A DNA stretch of 64,000 bases. Source: Sanderia malayensis. Taxonomy: Eukaryota; Cnidaria; Scyphozoa; Semaeostomeae; Pelagiidae. Location: positions 1,612,001 through 1,676,000 of the forward strand of contig RQOL01000772.1 in the NCBI GenBank assembly GCA_013076295.1. Direction: 5' to 3'. The notes beneath the pieces were generated by a model. The model was not told the DNA's origin. It did not search any database and saw only the letters and a list, made by a program, of their open reading frames with translations. A program made the translations under genes and the position numbers. Shown piece after piece: positions 12,014-23,683 of this stretch; position 1 is the stretch's first letter, and each line of letters begins with the position of its first letter.

Positions 12014-14515
12014 TTAAAGTTGCAAAAGTTGTAAAGGTGATGTTGATTGTTGATAGTGCTCGTAATAAACTAAAAGAAATACTGCATTTGGGCGAATAGA
12101 GCAATAGATGATTAATTTTAGTTCATGAATGCAAATTTATACTTCTATACTTACAGCAAGCATTGCAGGTGTTTTTGCAAATGTGTTTCACGTGGTGGCA
12201 CAAGCCTTTTCGTTTGAGGAATTTGCAAAACTTCGTGCTTCCATCATCCTTGCAATTCGTAGCTGCAAACGATGGAAATGAAAAAACGTTGGAACAATCT
12301 TTGGTCAAACAAACTAACATATTTATGATGCTCAAACGTGCTATATATACATAGTTTATATGCATGGTTCGAATCATTTGAGACTCAAACAAGAGGTAAC
12401 TTCAAACCCACTATGGGAATTATAAATATGGAGTTTTTATTTGAAAACAAAATGTTGTCACATTATAGCTATTTTCTAGCAGTTGCATAGCTTTTAGAGT
12501 ACACAGAGGAACAAGAGCTGTCAGAAAAAAGATAAAACTTGAAAATACGTCACTAGACGTGGAAAAGGAACAGGTGAATGAAATGGAAAAGCCACTTACC
12601 ACATGGCAACTGACACGTGACAGGGCAACGGGTTTTGACAATCGGCAAATAGCATATGTTGAGTTTTCGTGCAATCCACTTGCAATAGTGTTTGTCTTCA
12701 TCAGCGCAAACTAAAATAAACATAGACAATTATGCACTAGTTATAAATGTACGTATATAAATACATATTATAAAAATTGACTATTTAATACCTAGAGGGT
12801 CGTAATTAAAAATCGTGCCTGGAATGGGGGGCTTATTAGAGAAAGGGGCTTGATAGAGAGTGGGGCTTAATAGAGTTGTTACGGTTTACTTAAATAAATT
12901 TAAAATAAAAATATGTGCCGAAGGGGCCATTTACCACCCGCGATTGATATCAAACCGCAGGCTTAGTAGAAACAACAAAATAATATGAGAATTTTATAGG
13001 GGATGCAAAAAAGGTCCGCTAAGAACTCATGGTTACGAAGCATAAAGTTGTAATTTTTTACCTGGGCAGCCATATCCGTTTGGTCCCTCTGCTATCGTTC
13101 TGTTATCCCAACAACATCCAAACGTTGTTTGAAAAATCTTGCATGGAGGTTCGTCGAATATTTTGTATTCTATAAATAAAGAATGAATAATCCTTGTTGG
13201 CTACTGTGATGAAGAGACAGAGTCTTAATGCTCAAGTTGAGCCAATTCAATTCCACCTTGAATCATTTCCTTTTTAATTCATTTACGTTTAAACACGTTT
13301 AAAACTATAATTCATTGTTCTTAATAGCTGTCATGCTATAGAGCCTGTTGCCTGTAAACAAAACGCATGAATACAGTCTATTTAGGATTCGCAATATTTC
13401 CTGCTCTGACAAGAAGTAGGAAATTTCTTATCTTCCAATCTGATCAAGAATGTTTTGAAACGATTCAAGCATATTTGATATATTGCGTGCATCGTGTTAT
13501 CAGACAGGGGTATTAAATCGCGTTTCTATTCCTGTAAACATGACGTAGCTCGTGTTTAGACATGGCAATTACAAATTGAACAGGAAATCTCAACTTGATC
13601 ACTGCGCGGATTAACTTGGGCAGGGAGGTCCATTAATGACACAGCTCATAAGGGAGGTGGCTCAATTAATATACTATGCAATCAGCGATTAACACAGTGG
13701 AAACTCGATAAGATAGAGTCATACAGATGTAAAAAACCCAGCGCCTGCTCAATTAAACTTCATAAAAGTACAAATTAGTCTCGGTTAAAAGTCTTTGCTG
13801 TGAATTAGTTATTTTTTCTGACCTTTCCAGGGCTCGCTTATTGCAGTTGTATAAATATAGTTTCTGACATTGAGATTAAAAAGTATATCACTTTAAAGGC
13901 AAAGTCTGACTTTTTGTCCGACACAGATCGCTTGGAATTCGATGAAATGAATAAGCATGAATATTACGGTTATTGGCAATGTATAAGATGGAGTCGTAGA
14001 TCATTTTTATGACACATACCTTCAGATGGAAGAATATTGTTCTTGGCTTGCGATTCAGATTCTGGTCTCACACGCGACGAGCTCGAGTCATCTAAAACAA
14101 GAACAAGTTCGTGAATACAAAGCTTCACAGTGGCCTTGGAAGGCTTCAAGACGACCAGAAACCTCCAGGACTCAAACTTAGTTGTCAGTACCGAGCATCG
14201 ACAACTTAAACATCGATAGAAAAAACCTTGCTTAAAACGAACGATAGATCACCGAGTTGGTCTGGTCTTAAACTGTATCATATCCCTTTCATAGTCTAAT
14301 TTACTCTCAGCTTAGACAACCCATTTTTGTGATTTTTTAAACGTCACATCGCGATTCAAATATAATTGATAAGAAACCCTTTCAATCGTCTTACCCTCCA
14401 CAGTGTTTGAAATAACATTCTTGTTCGCGCCATTGATGCTAGCAGCATAAAGATGGCCACTGTGAAATAATAAAAGCATCGAAGCCAAGATAGACACGTG
14501 TGCTTTCATACCCAT
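12014..14515 (-). CDS. ShK-module secreted protein, gene C
   Basis: Exons in transcript order: 14395-14515, 14020-14091, 13062-13169, 12600-12710, 12155-12262, and a tentative terminal exon 12014-12069. Every firm junction is phase 1. Exon 1 encodes a signal peptide (MGMKAHVSILASMLLLFHSG...). Exon 2 is a Ser/Glu-rich linker. Exon 3 is the GCC module (FGCCWDN...GYGCP). Exons 4 and 5 are ShK modules (TRCPVTCQLPC; HICKNTCNAC). The terminal exon is my best guess from an acceptor at 12070-12071 and a short frame ending in TAA, and it may be wrong. The module order (GCC before ShK-ShK) differs from A and B, fitting exon shuffling of symmetrical 1-1 exons. Confidence 0.7.
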
Positions 14516-14636
14516 ATCTTCGAGTAGCTGCTCTTGAATTCTGATGAGTAATTGCGTTGCTTGTGGTGTAGTGAAGTGCTTGCGTAGCGGCAGTAGTAGA
14601 AATGATTCTGGATCTCAGGCAAAACTAAGCGTCGTA

Positions 14637-14644
14637 TTTATATA
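14637..14644 (-). promoter_or_regulatory. TATA box of ShK gene C
   Basis: TATATAAA on the minus strand, about 125 bp upstream of the gene C start codon. It would place the transcription start near 14605-14615 and give a 5' UTR of about 95 nt. Confidence 0.55.
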
Positions 14645-15298
14645 AACCGTCACGCTCGAAGAACAAAGCAATTTGATTGACAGAAAGCAATCGTCTGCAC
14701 ACCAAGAAGAGGCCGGACACACCTGCCTCTTATCCATTCAAATTGAGACTAATGTTGCATCAACGCCTTAAAAATACAACTAAAACCTATGACTAAATCT
14801 AAAATATGCCACTGACAAATGAGAATGTCATTTTAATCGGTTTAATGTTGTTTGCTGCTTCTAATTGTTGTATTGTGATGGACGCAGTCAAATGGCAAAC
14901 ACAAACTGGTAGAAATTGACTGGCATTCCCAGGATGTCTTTGAGAAATTTCTAATGCTTTTCTTACCTCACAATGAAAGACCAAAGCTAATTTGAAAAGA
15001 AGCTACAGGAAATAAAGCGGAGATTGCAAAACAGAAAACTGCTGGATAGCTACATGGGTGGGTCACAATCAAGCGAGCAATACAAATTTGTCATCAAGTG
15101 AAAACAAAGTCAAACATAAAACTTCTGAATAAAGAGTCATTGAGTTATGTGAAAAAAATTTTGTTTGTCTGGTCACTTACATAGATCAATATTCTAAGCA
15201 TATTTAGCAATATTTGTCAAATATGAAAACATTTTTGGCAAGGAATGTCTTTTAACAGCGATACAGCATAAGGTTACAACATGGCATGGCTTATGGCA

Positions 15299-15744
15299 TA
15301 ACATACTATAGTATAGTATAGTAACAGTATAGTACAATATAGTATAGCAAAGTATAGTACGGTATAGTATAGTATAGTACGGTTAGTATATATAGTATAG
15401 TATAGTATAGTATAGTATAGTATAGATAGTATAGTATAATAGTATATATAGTATAGTATAGGATAGTATAGTATAGTATAGTATAGTATAGTAACAGTAT
15501 AGTACAATATAGCATAGCAAAGTATAGTACGGTATAGCAAAGTATAGTACGGTATAGTATAGTATAGTATAGTATAGTATAGTATAGTATAGTATAGTAT
15601 AGTATAGTATAGTATAGTATAGTATGATATAGTACAGTAAGTATAGTACAGTAAAGCACAGCATAGTATAGTATAGCATGGCATAGTATAGCAAATATAA
15701 TTTAGTATATTAGCACAGTATAGTACAGTTTAGTAAGTATGACA
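15299..15744. repeat. (TATAG)n pentanucleotide satellite
   Basis: About 445 bp of imperfect TATAG pentamers with GTACA/GTACGG variants. A few more units (GTATAGTATAG) resume at 16347-16357, after the inserted element at 15745-16346. The long minus-strand frames here (repeating Tyr-Tyr-Thr-Ile-Leu) are products of the repeat and are not genes. Confidence 0.9.
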
Positions 15745-16346
15745 TACTTTAATCGGAGAAACTTTCGCGGGAAGAAACTTTCGCGAGGCAAGAAAAACGC
15801 GAAATTTATGGAATTAACTTTCGCGTTTCAGCTAAGTCGAAATTTTTGCGCGAATAAACTTTCGCGAAAAGTCGGAACAGAAACTTTAAACAGAAATCTT
15901 GAAGTATCAGGAACTAGTAGACAAGTTTTATGCAGAACCAAAAGATGAGGTGATCGTTGGAACTTACAAGTCAGCAACCAATTTCTGCTCTTACTCCCCC
16001 AGTCAAGAAAAAAAACTTACTGATACTACTTCATCACGCAAACCTAGTCAAGAGACATAAGAACGATGTTTTTTAGTAAAACTAAAAAAGAAAAGGAAAC
16101 TAAACCTGCATTAGAAACTGACGCCATTGTTAATCGCCTTTCACTCTGGGATTACCAGTTTTTCACAATAGCGTTTTTGCGAGAATAAACTTTCGCGAAT
16201 TTCCAATTTTGAAAATTTTAATTAAGAATAAACTTTCGCGAATTTCATATTTTAGAAAATTTCGCGCAATAAACTTTCGCGAATTTTGGCCAAAAACGCG
16301 AAAATCGCGAAAGTTTCTTCCCGCGAAAGTTTCTCCGATTAAAGTA
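15745..16346. mobile_element. Inverted-repeat transposable element inserted in the TATAG satellite
   Basis: The element is about 600 bp including TA at both ends. The left end is TACTTTAATCGGAGAAACTT followed by TCGCGGGAAGAAACTTTCGC; the right end is the exact inverted complement over more than 40 bp. AAACTTTCGCGAA-type subrepeats fill both flanks (15760-15870 and 16180-16320). No transposase is recognisable, so it is non-autonomous. TATAG repeats on both sides show that it inserted into the satellite. Confidence 0.85.
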
Positions 16347-16360
16347 GTATAGTATAGCAT

Positions 16361-17899
16361 TGTGACGCATACTATATATTGCAAATAAGATAATATTGCA
16401 AAGTGTGCAAATATCTCCGATTGCAATTAAAATGCCTCACACACCCAGGACGTTTTAGCAGCAATATCCAAAGCCACACAGCTAGACAGAGTTTAATATA
16501 TGCGCAACAATAAATCGCGATTAATCGAGGAAATTGAGCTAATGAAAACTAATAGAACGATCCACTCTCTATTGAAAAGCATCGGCGAAGAGAAAGCTTT
16601 CCTGGATGAAAGGATGATTCAACCATCCGCATTTCATATGACTGTTCATAGACACAGAATAGAAGACAAAGCGTTGATGAAGCTTTACTTTGATTATTAC
16701 TACAATCGAAGTCTATTATGAAATGCATGGAGATGCATAAATGATGAATAGTGAGGCTACAACTCCCTTGGTAACATCAACGAAAATTAACCTAATGGTA
16801 TTAGCAGCTTCGCAATAAAACGTAAAACAGCACTCGTGAAAACTGCTGTTTTTGTTTAAGATCTCTACAAGGAATTGCCGCATGACAATGCAATTAGAGA
16901 AAGTCTAGACATCGAGGCGATAGGAAAGACAATTAACAAGCAGATGGAATTATGTCTTACTGATGATAAGCGCGCAATCAATTGAATGCGGACAAGCCCC
17001 GTAGGAGAGTAACGACTGTTGGTAACTGATAGATATGCAGTGTTCCGTGTTCCGCAAAAATACCTCCCACGTAAGAGATAATGCCACTGCTTTTAAGGGG
17101 AGAGCAGCTAGGATGGATCAGATAATGGAAGTAAATTGCAAAATTGTAAACACCACGCAAGGAGTTATTATCAATAAAGAGTCTTTTGCAAGATTGCAAT
17201 GTGTGGTAGTTATTGCAAAGATGGAGTTATCGTTAGATAAACCAAATGCATGATAACAGAAAACAAACAAAGATGCGAAGATTAATCAAGGCAGTTGGTG
17301 ATACGCGCCAAAGCGGAAAAAGTTAGAGAAAATGCAGCTGTGATGGCAACCTAGACATATTCCAGGACACTTGCGACTTTTGCAAGTTTTGCACATAACC
17401 TTAAACAAACAAACAACAAACAAACACAAAACAAACAAACAGCACGTAACAAACAAACAAATAGAAGACAGTGGTGGAAGTATTGTAGAGGAATAAAGCT
17501 ACATCAAAATAACATTGCTATCTGCATTGGATATGACTTAAAACATCCTGGTCTCAAAGTTATATAATTGTAAATACTTTGTAATGTACATGTTAATAAA
17601 TGGTTAGAAATTTTAAGATTGTCAAACTATTGACAGCTAGATTGATAAAATACAGACGGCTCACAATAGAGAGAAAGAGAAAACTTGTTATCAATCTTAT
17701 TGACCTTAAAAGACTTTGTTATACTGAGACTTTATCAAACAGATGGTTTACTATACGAGAGATGCAAAACAGTTCAAAGAAGCAGGTGTTGATTGGTTTG
17801 TTAAACAGAGAGGTTGTAGAGAAAGTTTGTTACATTGACATTGCACTGAATTGAATAGTTTCTCTTTGCGACGAGCATCAACAAATCAAAGCTGGTTGA
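16361..17899. other. Unassigned block with short ORFs and an (AAAC)n microsatellite
   Basis: Open + strand frames at 16500-16721 (73 codons), 17035-17253 (72 codons) and 17600-17854 (84 codons) look more protein-like than background, but I recognise none of them. They share no clear splice structure, so this may be a decayed gene or element. An AAAC/CAAA microsatellite lies at about 17403-17462. The 3' UTR of the DERL2 gene probably enters at the right edge. Confidence 0.35.
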
Positions 17900-20073
17900 T
17901 CAGTCAGCATTATCTTCAGCCTCGTTTTGGCCTTCGTTATTGTCTCGTCTGACGTTTTGGATTCCAGTCCAAGGAAATCCGCCAGGCCTCTCCGCCTCTG
18001 GCATAGCCTCGTACGCAGAATCATTGTCCTGTTCCATTAGCCATTTTCTGAAACATCAGAATTGAATGAATGAGCCTGCGTCGCGCAACAATGCTTCCCC
18101 GCATTGTCAAAACAACCAAAAGCAAACGGTGAGAAGACGGGAATAGATAGCCGATGCTCAGCGAAAGGCTCGTGCCTGTGTGAAGGAGCTTTTCAAAAAA
18201 GCGATAGAGCTTGTAGCAAGTACTGTCGTTGCTCACAAGAGCGCCCCTCGAAAGACCCCCTCCAAAAAACCATTGATATGGTAATAGCTCAATAGGCACG
18301 TAATAAAAAGCGAAGCCCCAAAAAAACGGGTCAACAAAGCTTTCATGAAGGGAATTAACAGTAGATGGTTGGTGAGGGAAGAGGACTTTAAGAAGTTGTG
18401 AAAAGATGAGAAAAGGTGTTGGAAATTAAGTAAACAAATTCACTCACAGTATCCTGGGTGTTTGAAGAATATGAAAGCCACCAGGCTTTGTTGGGAAGAC
18501 GTCTTCAAGAAAATAGTATATATGTCCAACAGCAATTCCTACAAAAGGAAATGCCGCCAAATTAGAACAAGCCTGAAAATTGAGTAAATCCTCAATGAAT
18601 GGAAATTCTAATGTCCCATGTTTAACACATGCTGCTGCATGTTATATACCCCTGCCAGAAACCTAAAATATACACAATTGTATATAGGAGTAGCACGCCA
18701 ATAACATGCTTTAATAACATGCATCAGGTGGATTGAACATGACAGAAATCATGAGGATACATCTGTGAGGGTTAAACACAAAGTTCTTAGTTACAAAATT
18801 GCCACATCAACTATACTCACCCATTAGATCAACAATTACTGAATTTCCGAGCAATAATGAGAAGCCTAGTAGAACCCAGGGCAAGTATGGTGCTTGAAAG
18901 TTCATCAGACCGAAAAAATTCATGCGGATATATGGGTTTCGTCTGCTCCAAACATAAACCAACATTATCGTGAAAGCCTGGCCAAGGAACACAAGATTGA
19001 CAAAGAGTCCTATTACCTGTTAGTGCAAGATTAAGGACATAACTATGTGTGATTGATTCTATCTACTGGCTCAAAAATGTAAAAGGAATAGTTCTATATA
19101 GTTCTGTATAGTTTATTTCGGAGGTTAAAGCCCCCAGAGGTGATTGGCGCCTTAATTCCCACTACATGTCAAATGCTGTTTGACTGCCATTGCCTTCTGG
19201 CAGTGTACCCCGGTACACTAATAATAGATTTTGATCCAGTAGTCCAGAATATGACTACTGAAATCGTTTTGGCTTAAATGAAACCCTGGAAATGTCACCC
19301 CTAGCAAAAATGACCTTTACCCCTTTTGATTGGGGCTAAATGGAATTTTTTCTCTGGGGTACTGAGGCATTGGCTATATTGAATTTCATGTTTGTGAAAT
19401 GAAAAGGATACGGTCATTATGAAGCCGCCAAAGAGAAACATGAAGACAAAATCAGCTGTTCTTGATCTGAAAGAACCTTCTTCCAACATCCGACAGTACC
19501 TATATCTATCAAACGGTCAAGGCTGGTTGCAATATGTTTATATATACCTTGTTGATAGTATACAAAGAAATTCCCATAGGATTAAGTCTTATAAATTATC
19601 ATGGTTGCAGGATACGTGAATATCATGTTAAAAAAGAAATTAAATCCAAATGTGCCAAAGAATAAGAAATTTGTCAGCAGTCTCCATATCTACAAGAAAA
19701 GCATCTGACCAATATAAAGGAAATATCTAGGTGCATGAGAAAATTGGATGCAATATTGTATGATGTTTACTCCATAATATTGCAGTAAATATGATCAACT
19801 ACTTACTTGAAACCTATAAATGATAAGATCAGGATTGAAGTACAATTGAAACGGACTTATGAGGTCCAATTGCTGCAAAAATAAACAAAATGGTGGCGAT
19901 TTATTTCTTGGTTCTCGAGACCAATACGGCCAAAAACCAACTGGTTCTGGATATAAATTTATAAAGATAGCAAAGCATACCACTGCTGCAGTTGTCAGAA
20001 CACAGGCGCTCGTATAAACTCTCGTAACAACAGGAATTTGCATGAATTCCTGATGGAAAGTTTGATACGCCAT
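17900..20073 (-). CDS. DERL2: Derlin-2/3 (ER-associated degradation membrane protein)
   Basis: Exons in transcript order: 19981-20073, 19807-19872, 19616-19689, 19412-19505, 18821-19016, 18448-18538, 17900-18047. All are GT-AG; the CDS is 762 nt (253 aa; vertebrate Derlin-2 is about 239). The protein starts [20 protein letters not shown] and carries the conserved blocks [59 protein letters not shown] and [12 protein letters not shown]. Derlins are rhomboid-like pseudoproteases of the ER membrane that help retrotranslocate misfolded proteins. The start was chosen by match to the family; an in-frame upstream ATG exists. The short acidic tail is lineage-specific. DERL3 is the alternative name. 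Confidence 0.93.
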
Positions 20074-20597
20074 GTTGAATTCTTGCTTGCAGTATTCTAA
20101 CACGCCTGCGCACTGGCTTAAAGACACGTCGAGCTCGATTGTTTATAACTGCATAAATAAGCGCCCCTCCTCTCAAATAATAGACGCCGGAGATAGTAGA
20201 TAGATAGAAGCTGAGTTAATTAAACACTGTTTTGTGATATTTTTTCGCATAATAGAACCAATTGAATCTAAGAAGATGACATTTGACTACAAAACTGTGA
20301 TCTTCTTGTAGGATTGAGATTTATTAATATACTTGCATGATACAATAGAAAAAAGGCTAAAAATCATATTAAACAATGGTCTAGAGTGTTAGGAGAAAAA
20401 AGATGAGTTATGTATTGAGCTAAAACCACAATGACATATAGCTTGAAACAGATTCTTCCAATCGCAATCGAATAATCTTGTTGACAAAATAGTCCTGGGA
20501 AATTATAAATTCTATGATCCCCTGTTACTTGGCGAAGATCCTAAGAATTAGATAATAAAAATAATAATTCTCATCACTTTTGTAAAATTACACAGTG

Positions 20598-21908
20598 TTA
20601 TTTCTTGTATTCGATTCTATCGACTTTGACATCATCTGCATGAAGTTGGTAGACGTATGTTACAACAGTTGTTGATTGGATGTCCATTAGCACAAATGAT
20701 GGCACAACTCCCTAAAAATAAAAACAATTGATTAGAGACAGAATATTTCACAGGAAGAAAATTGGTTAAGACTGAAATTGTCAATAGAACTCACATTTCC
20801 AGTGGATTATATGCCCCAGTAGCCGACCCTGGATTAATGTAGAATTTCCCTTCGTGTTCATGCTTCAAACTAAGAAAGTAAAATAACATTTCAGATAAAT
20901 ACACAGTAATATCTCAGATGGAAGCCTTGGTTTCGTTGATAATACTCATTGCATATGAAGTTAAATAAATTGTTGACACATGCCTTGTGTGTTTGTCCAG
21001 TGATTAAAATGTCTACATCAAGCTGTCGTTGAACCTATAAAGAAATAAAAAAACTTCTGTGCCACTCTTTCTAGATCTTATTAAGCTTATAAGATCATGC
21101 AGTGTACAGTTCTTAGTCAACTGCGTCATGCTCTAATGTAGATTGAGATGAGAACTCACCAATGACAAACTCTCTGGATCTCCCCAAGGTACAATTTGAT
21201 GGCCGTGGCAGATGCCGATCTTGAACTGACCAACTGTGACAACCTTTTGCTCTGGATACGAAAGATTCTACAAACACAGAGAGATATCTTGCAACAGGAA
21301 ATATCTCGCAATATCTTGAGAGAAAGAAAAACAGAGAGAGATGCAGAAAACCACGATGATAAAGATTCCGCATACCTCATCAAAATCTCCCCGGACAACA
21401 TGAACATCGCTTGCAAGTGTTTTCAAGTAATCGTACGATTCCTTTGTACACAGATTTCCAGTGCATAAGATGTGTTGGATTTTTCCTGGAACCTGAAGAA
21501 CACGTATATCAAATAAAATCCTAAATAATGAATGGGATGAAATATTGAGCTGGGCAGGAGGGCTGGGATTTGAAAAAGAAAGAGCACGAGATATTATAAT
21601 GCATTGTTTGTTTGGTAAGGCTTACCAATAATTTCTTAAACTTTCCAGGCAATCCACTCTTCCTATGAGGAATGTGAAGGTCTCCAAGAACAAGAACAAG
21701 CTACAAGAATACAATTTTTGGCGTTATTAGACCGAAGAAAGTGAGCGACATTATATTATGTATGATATGATTAGCAGGCTGGGCCTAATATTTATTATAT
21801 TTTAGGCCTAGGTTGTACTGCCATCTTCAAAACTGTTGGGAAAGCATGTTAAGCTTGCGAAATAAGAAAAAATATATGAATGCATTGATTAATTTTACTT
21901 ACTACCAT
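20598..21908 (-). CDS. VPS29: VPS29 retromer subunit, with apparent lesions in the 3' exons
   Basis: Exons in transcript order: start codon exon ending near 21903-21906, 21626-21700, 21376-21492, 21160-21267, 20984-21034, 20795-20869, 20598-20711. The translation matches VPS29 ([60 protein letters not shown]), a metallophosphoesterase-fold scaffold of the endosomal retromer complex. Four oddities cluster in the last three exons: a GC donor at 20983; GQTH where the family has GHTH; exon 20795-20869 starting FEA in frame, then needing a 2-nt insertion to continue as [11 protein letters not shown]; and one more missing nucleotide at that exon's end. As given, the frame hits TGA early in that exon. 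This may be assembly error, polymorphism or decay. Confidence 0.88.
20870..20983 (-). other. GC-AG intron in VPS29
   Basis: The donor reads CACAAG|GCATGT and the acceptor CTTAG|TTTGAAGC. The preceding codons (ITGQTHK) and following codons (FEA) match the family across the junction only if this GC donor is used. Confidence 0.6.
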
Positions 21909-22385
21909 TGCTTTTACTGTGAATGATCTTGCAAAGTAAGAGGTTGAAAGTTTTCGGAAAATGTTCAAGAAACCTTCAACTTTTTCACTAGGAAGTGTTC
22001 CACCTCGATTGAAGAAACTTTGGAAGGAGCGGAAGCGAGGTTGCCCGTCCGATTTCTCTCTCAAAGTTTTCAAAAGTTTCCAAATTTTTAATTTCTTATC
22101 TATTTCAATCTATTTAGTTCTATTTATCGTAGCGGGAAATCTAGTTAATAGAATAAGTTTTACAATTAATATTTACAATTAAGCTGCAAGTATAGTATCT
22201 TTTTATTCTACACAGAGAAATGCATATCATGCAAATTACACACGTGACATTGACAATGTTTCAAAATAATTTTCACTGAACGATGAAGATTAAATTTCCG
22301 CTAAACATTTCGTATACTTTCTTTTTTAATTATTACACACGAAGAAAGCTTCAACAAAAACAAAGTTGAATAAGTTTAATCTGCT

Positions 22386-23105
22386 ATGACCGACCAGGCT
22401 AGTTATCAATCGTTTATAGTCGAAAGCCAAGTGGTGAGGATAAATTCTAACAACTTTTTAAAGATTATCGACAAAACAATTCTAAAATTCATTTATATCT
22501 CAATTTTTATGCATGCTCTGACTAAAGTTTCATTTAGGAAATTTGTTTAAACTACTTATACTCTTGACAAGAATTGAATTCATGCTTTTTAATTAACTCT
22601 CTAAACGATAGAAATTCAAGAGAAACTTCATCATAAAATTCTTGCAAAATCAAGGACCTTTCTTGTCGATTTATAGATCGTGGATAACGCTGGAAATGAT
22701 ACGAGTTCTGAAATACCATTTGATGTAAACACAACGACAACTTTGCAGAATATAATGCCTAAATATCGTAGAGAAAATCAGAAAAACCTCGAAAATAATG
22801 ACAAAAGAAGGGAGAAGAACATTTTGAGCAGCAGAAAGTACCGAGCTAAAAGGCAAGTTAAATTATTTTCAATTGTCCTAGTTTCATAAATCTAAGCGAT
22901 GTTGCTGGAGAATATCTTTTGAATTTTATGCATCAATTTTAGACGAGAGAGAATGAAAAATCTTGACGAAGCTAATAAACAGTTATCTACGGAAATTCAA
23001 AGAGCGGAGAAAGAAATAGAAGCAATGAAAAATACAATATATAAATTTGTAGCACATGCATCAGATTGTAGCCAATGTGGAATTCTCCAAATAATATTCG
23101 AATAA
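22386..23105 (+). CDS. Small bZIP transcription factor
   Basis: Exons 22386-22433, 22677-22852 and 22943-23105; CDS 387 nt (128 aa). The C-terminal half is a bZIP: basic region KRREKNILSSRKYRAKRRER followed by a heptad-rich coiled coil (MKNLDEANKQLSTEIQRAEK...). The basic region resembles the ATF4/CEBP-gamma side of the superfamily, but the subfamily is uncertain. The N-terminal half has no recognised domain. Intron 2 uses a GC donor (AAAAG|GCAAGT); this is the only junction that keeps the basic region and leucine zipper in one frame. An AATAAA lies at 23245-23250. The gene is divergent from VPS29, with a 480 bp spacer (21909-22385). Expected role: nuclear DNA-binding dimer. Confidence 0.85.
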
Positions 23106-23683
23106 TGTTAAAACTGACATTAATTCAATATTTACTCAACTTGTAAGTTTCAGATATTTTAAGACTCGTTGATTTGTTTTGCTTTTAATTCAGCTTGATA
23201 AATTTGTTTTCAAAACAATTACGAACATTATAAAAGACTTGTAAAATAAAACTTCAACAAAGAAAGACAAAATTCGTTCTTCTAAATCATTAACTGTTTG
23301 GGGCAATTTTCAACTTTGCCTTATGTATTCAACTACATAAATACAATACATTGTACCAATCTAAAAATGACACACCTAATCTATCAACAATTTACAACCT
23401 TGAATAAGACACCAGGCCTTGCCACTCAACGTGGCTTTGTCATTGACCAGCTAAATTACTTTCAGGGCCATAAACAGTTCGAGTTATATCAATTGAAATT
23501 ATACTTGAATCAAGGGTTTCTGAACATTTCCAAAATGTCCCGAAAACCCCGAGAAGTACAATACGATATATATTTATATAATACAAAAGACCCAGTTAAC
23601 TAGGACCATAAAGTCCTGTAGTAGTAGTTTATAGCGGTCAGTAATGTTGATGAATAATAATAAAATATAACAGAACTGGCCTT

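Noticed and set aside
6181..14020. Genes B and C as one long transcript
   Set aside because: A separate signal-peptide exon with a phase-1 donor at 9894-9999 gives gene B its own start, matching gene B length and module order to gene A.
15274..15694. Three long minus-strand open frames (103-136 codons)
   Set aside because: They are translations of the (TATAG)n satellite (Tyr/Thr/Ile/Leu only), open because the pentamer lacks stops in those frames.
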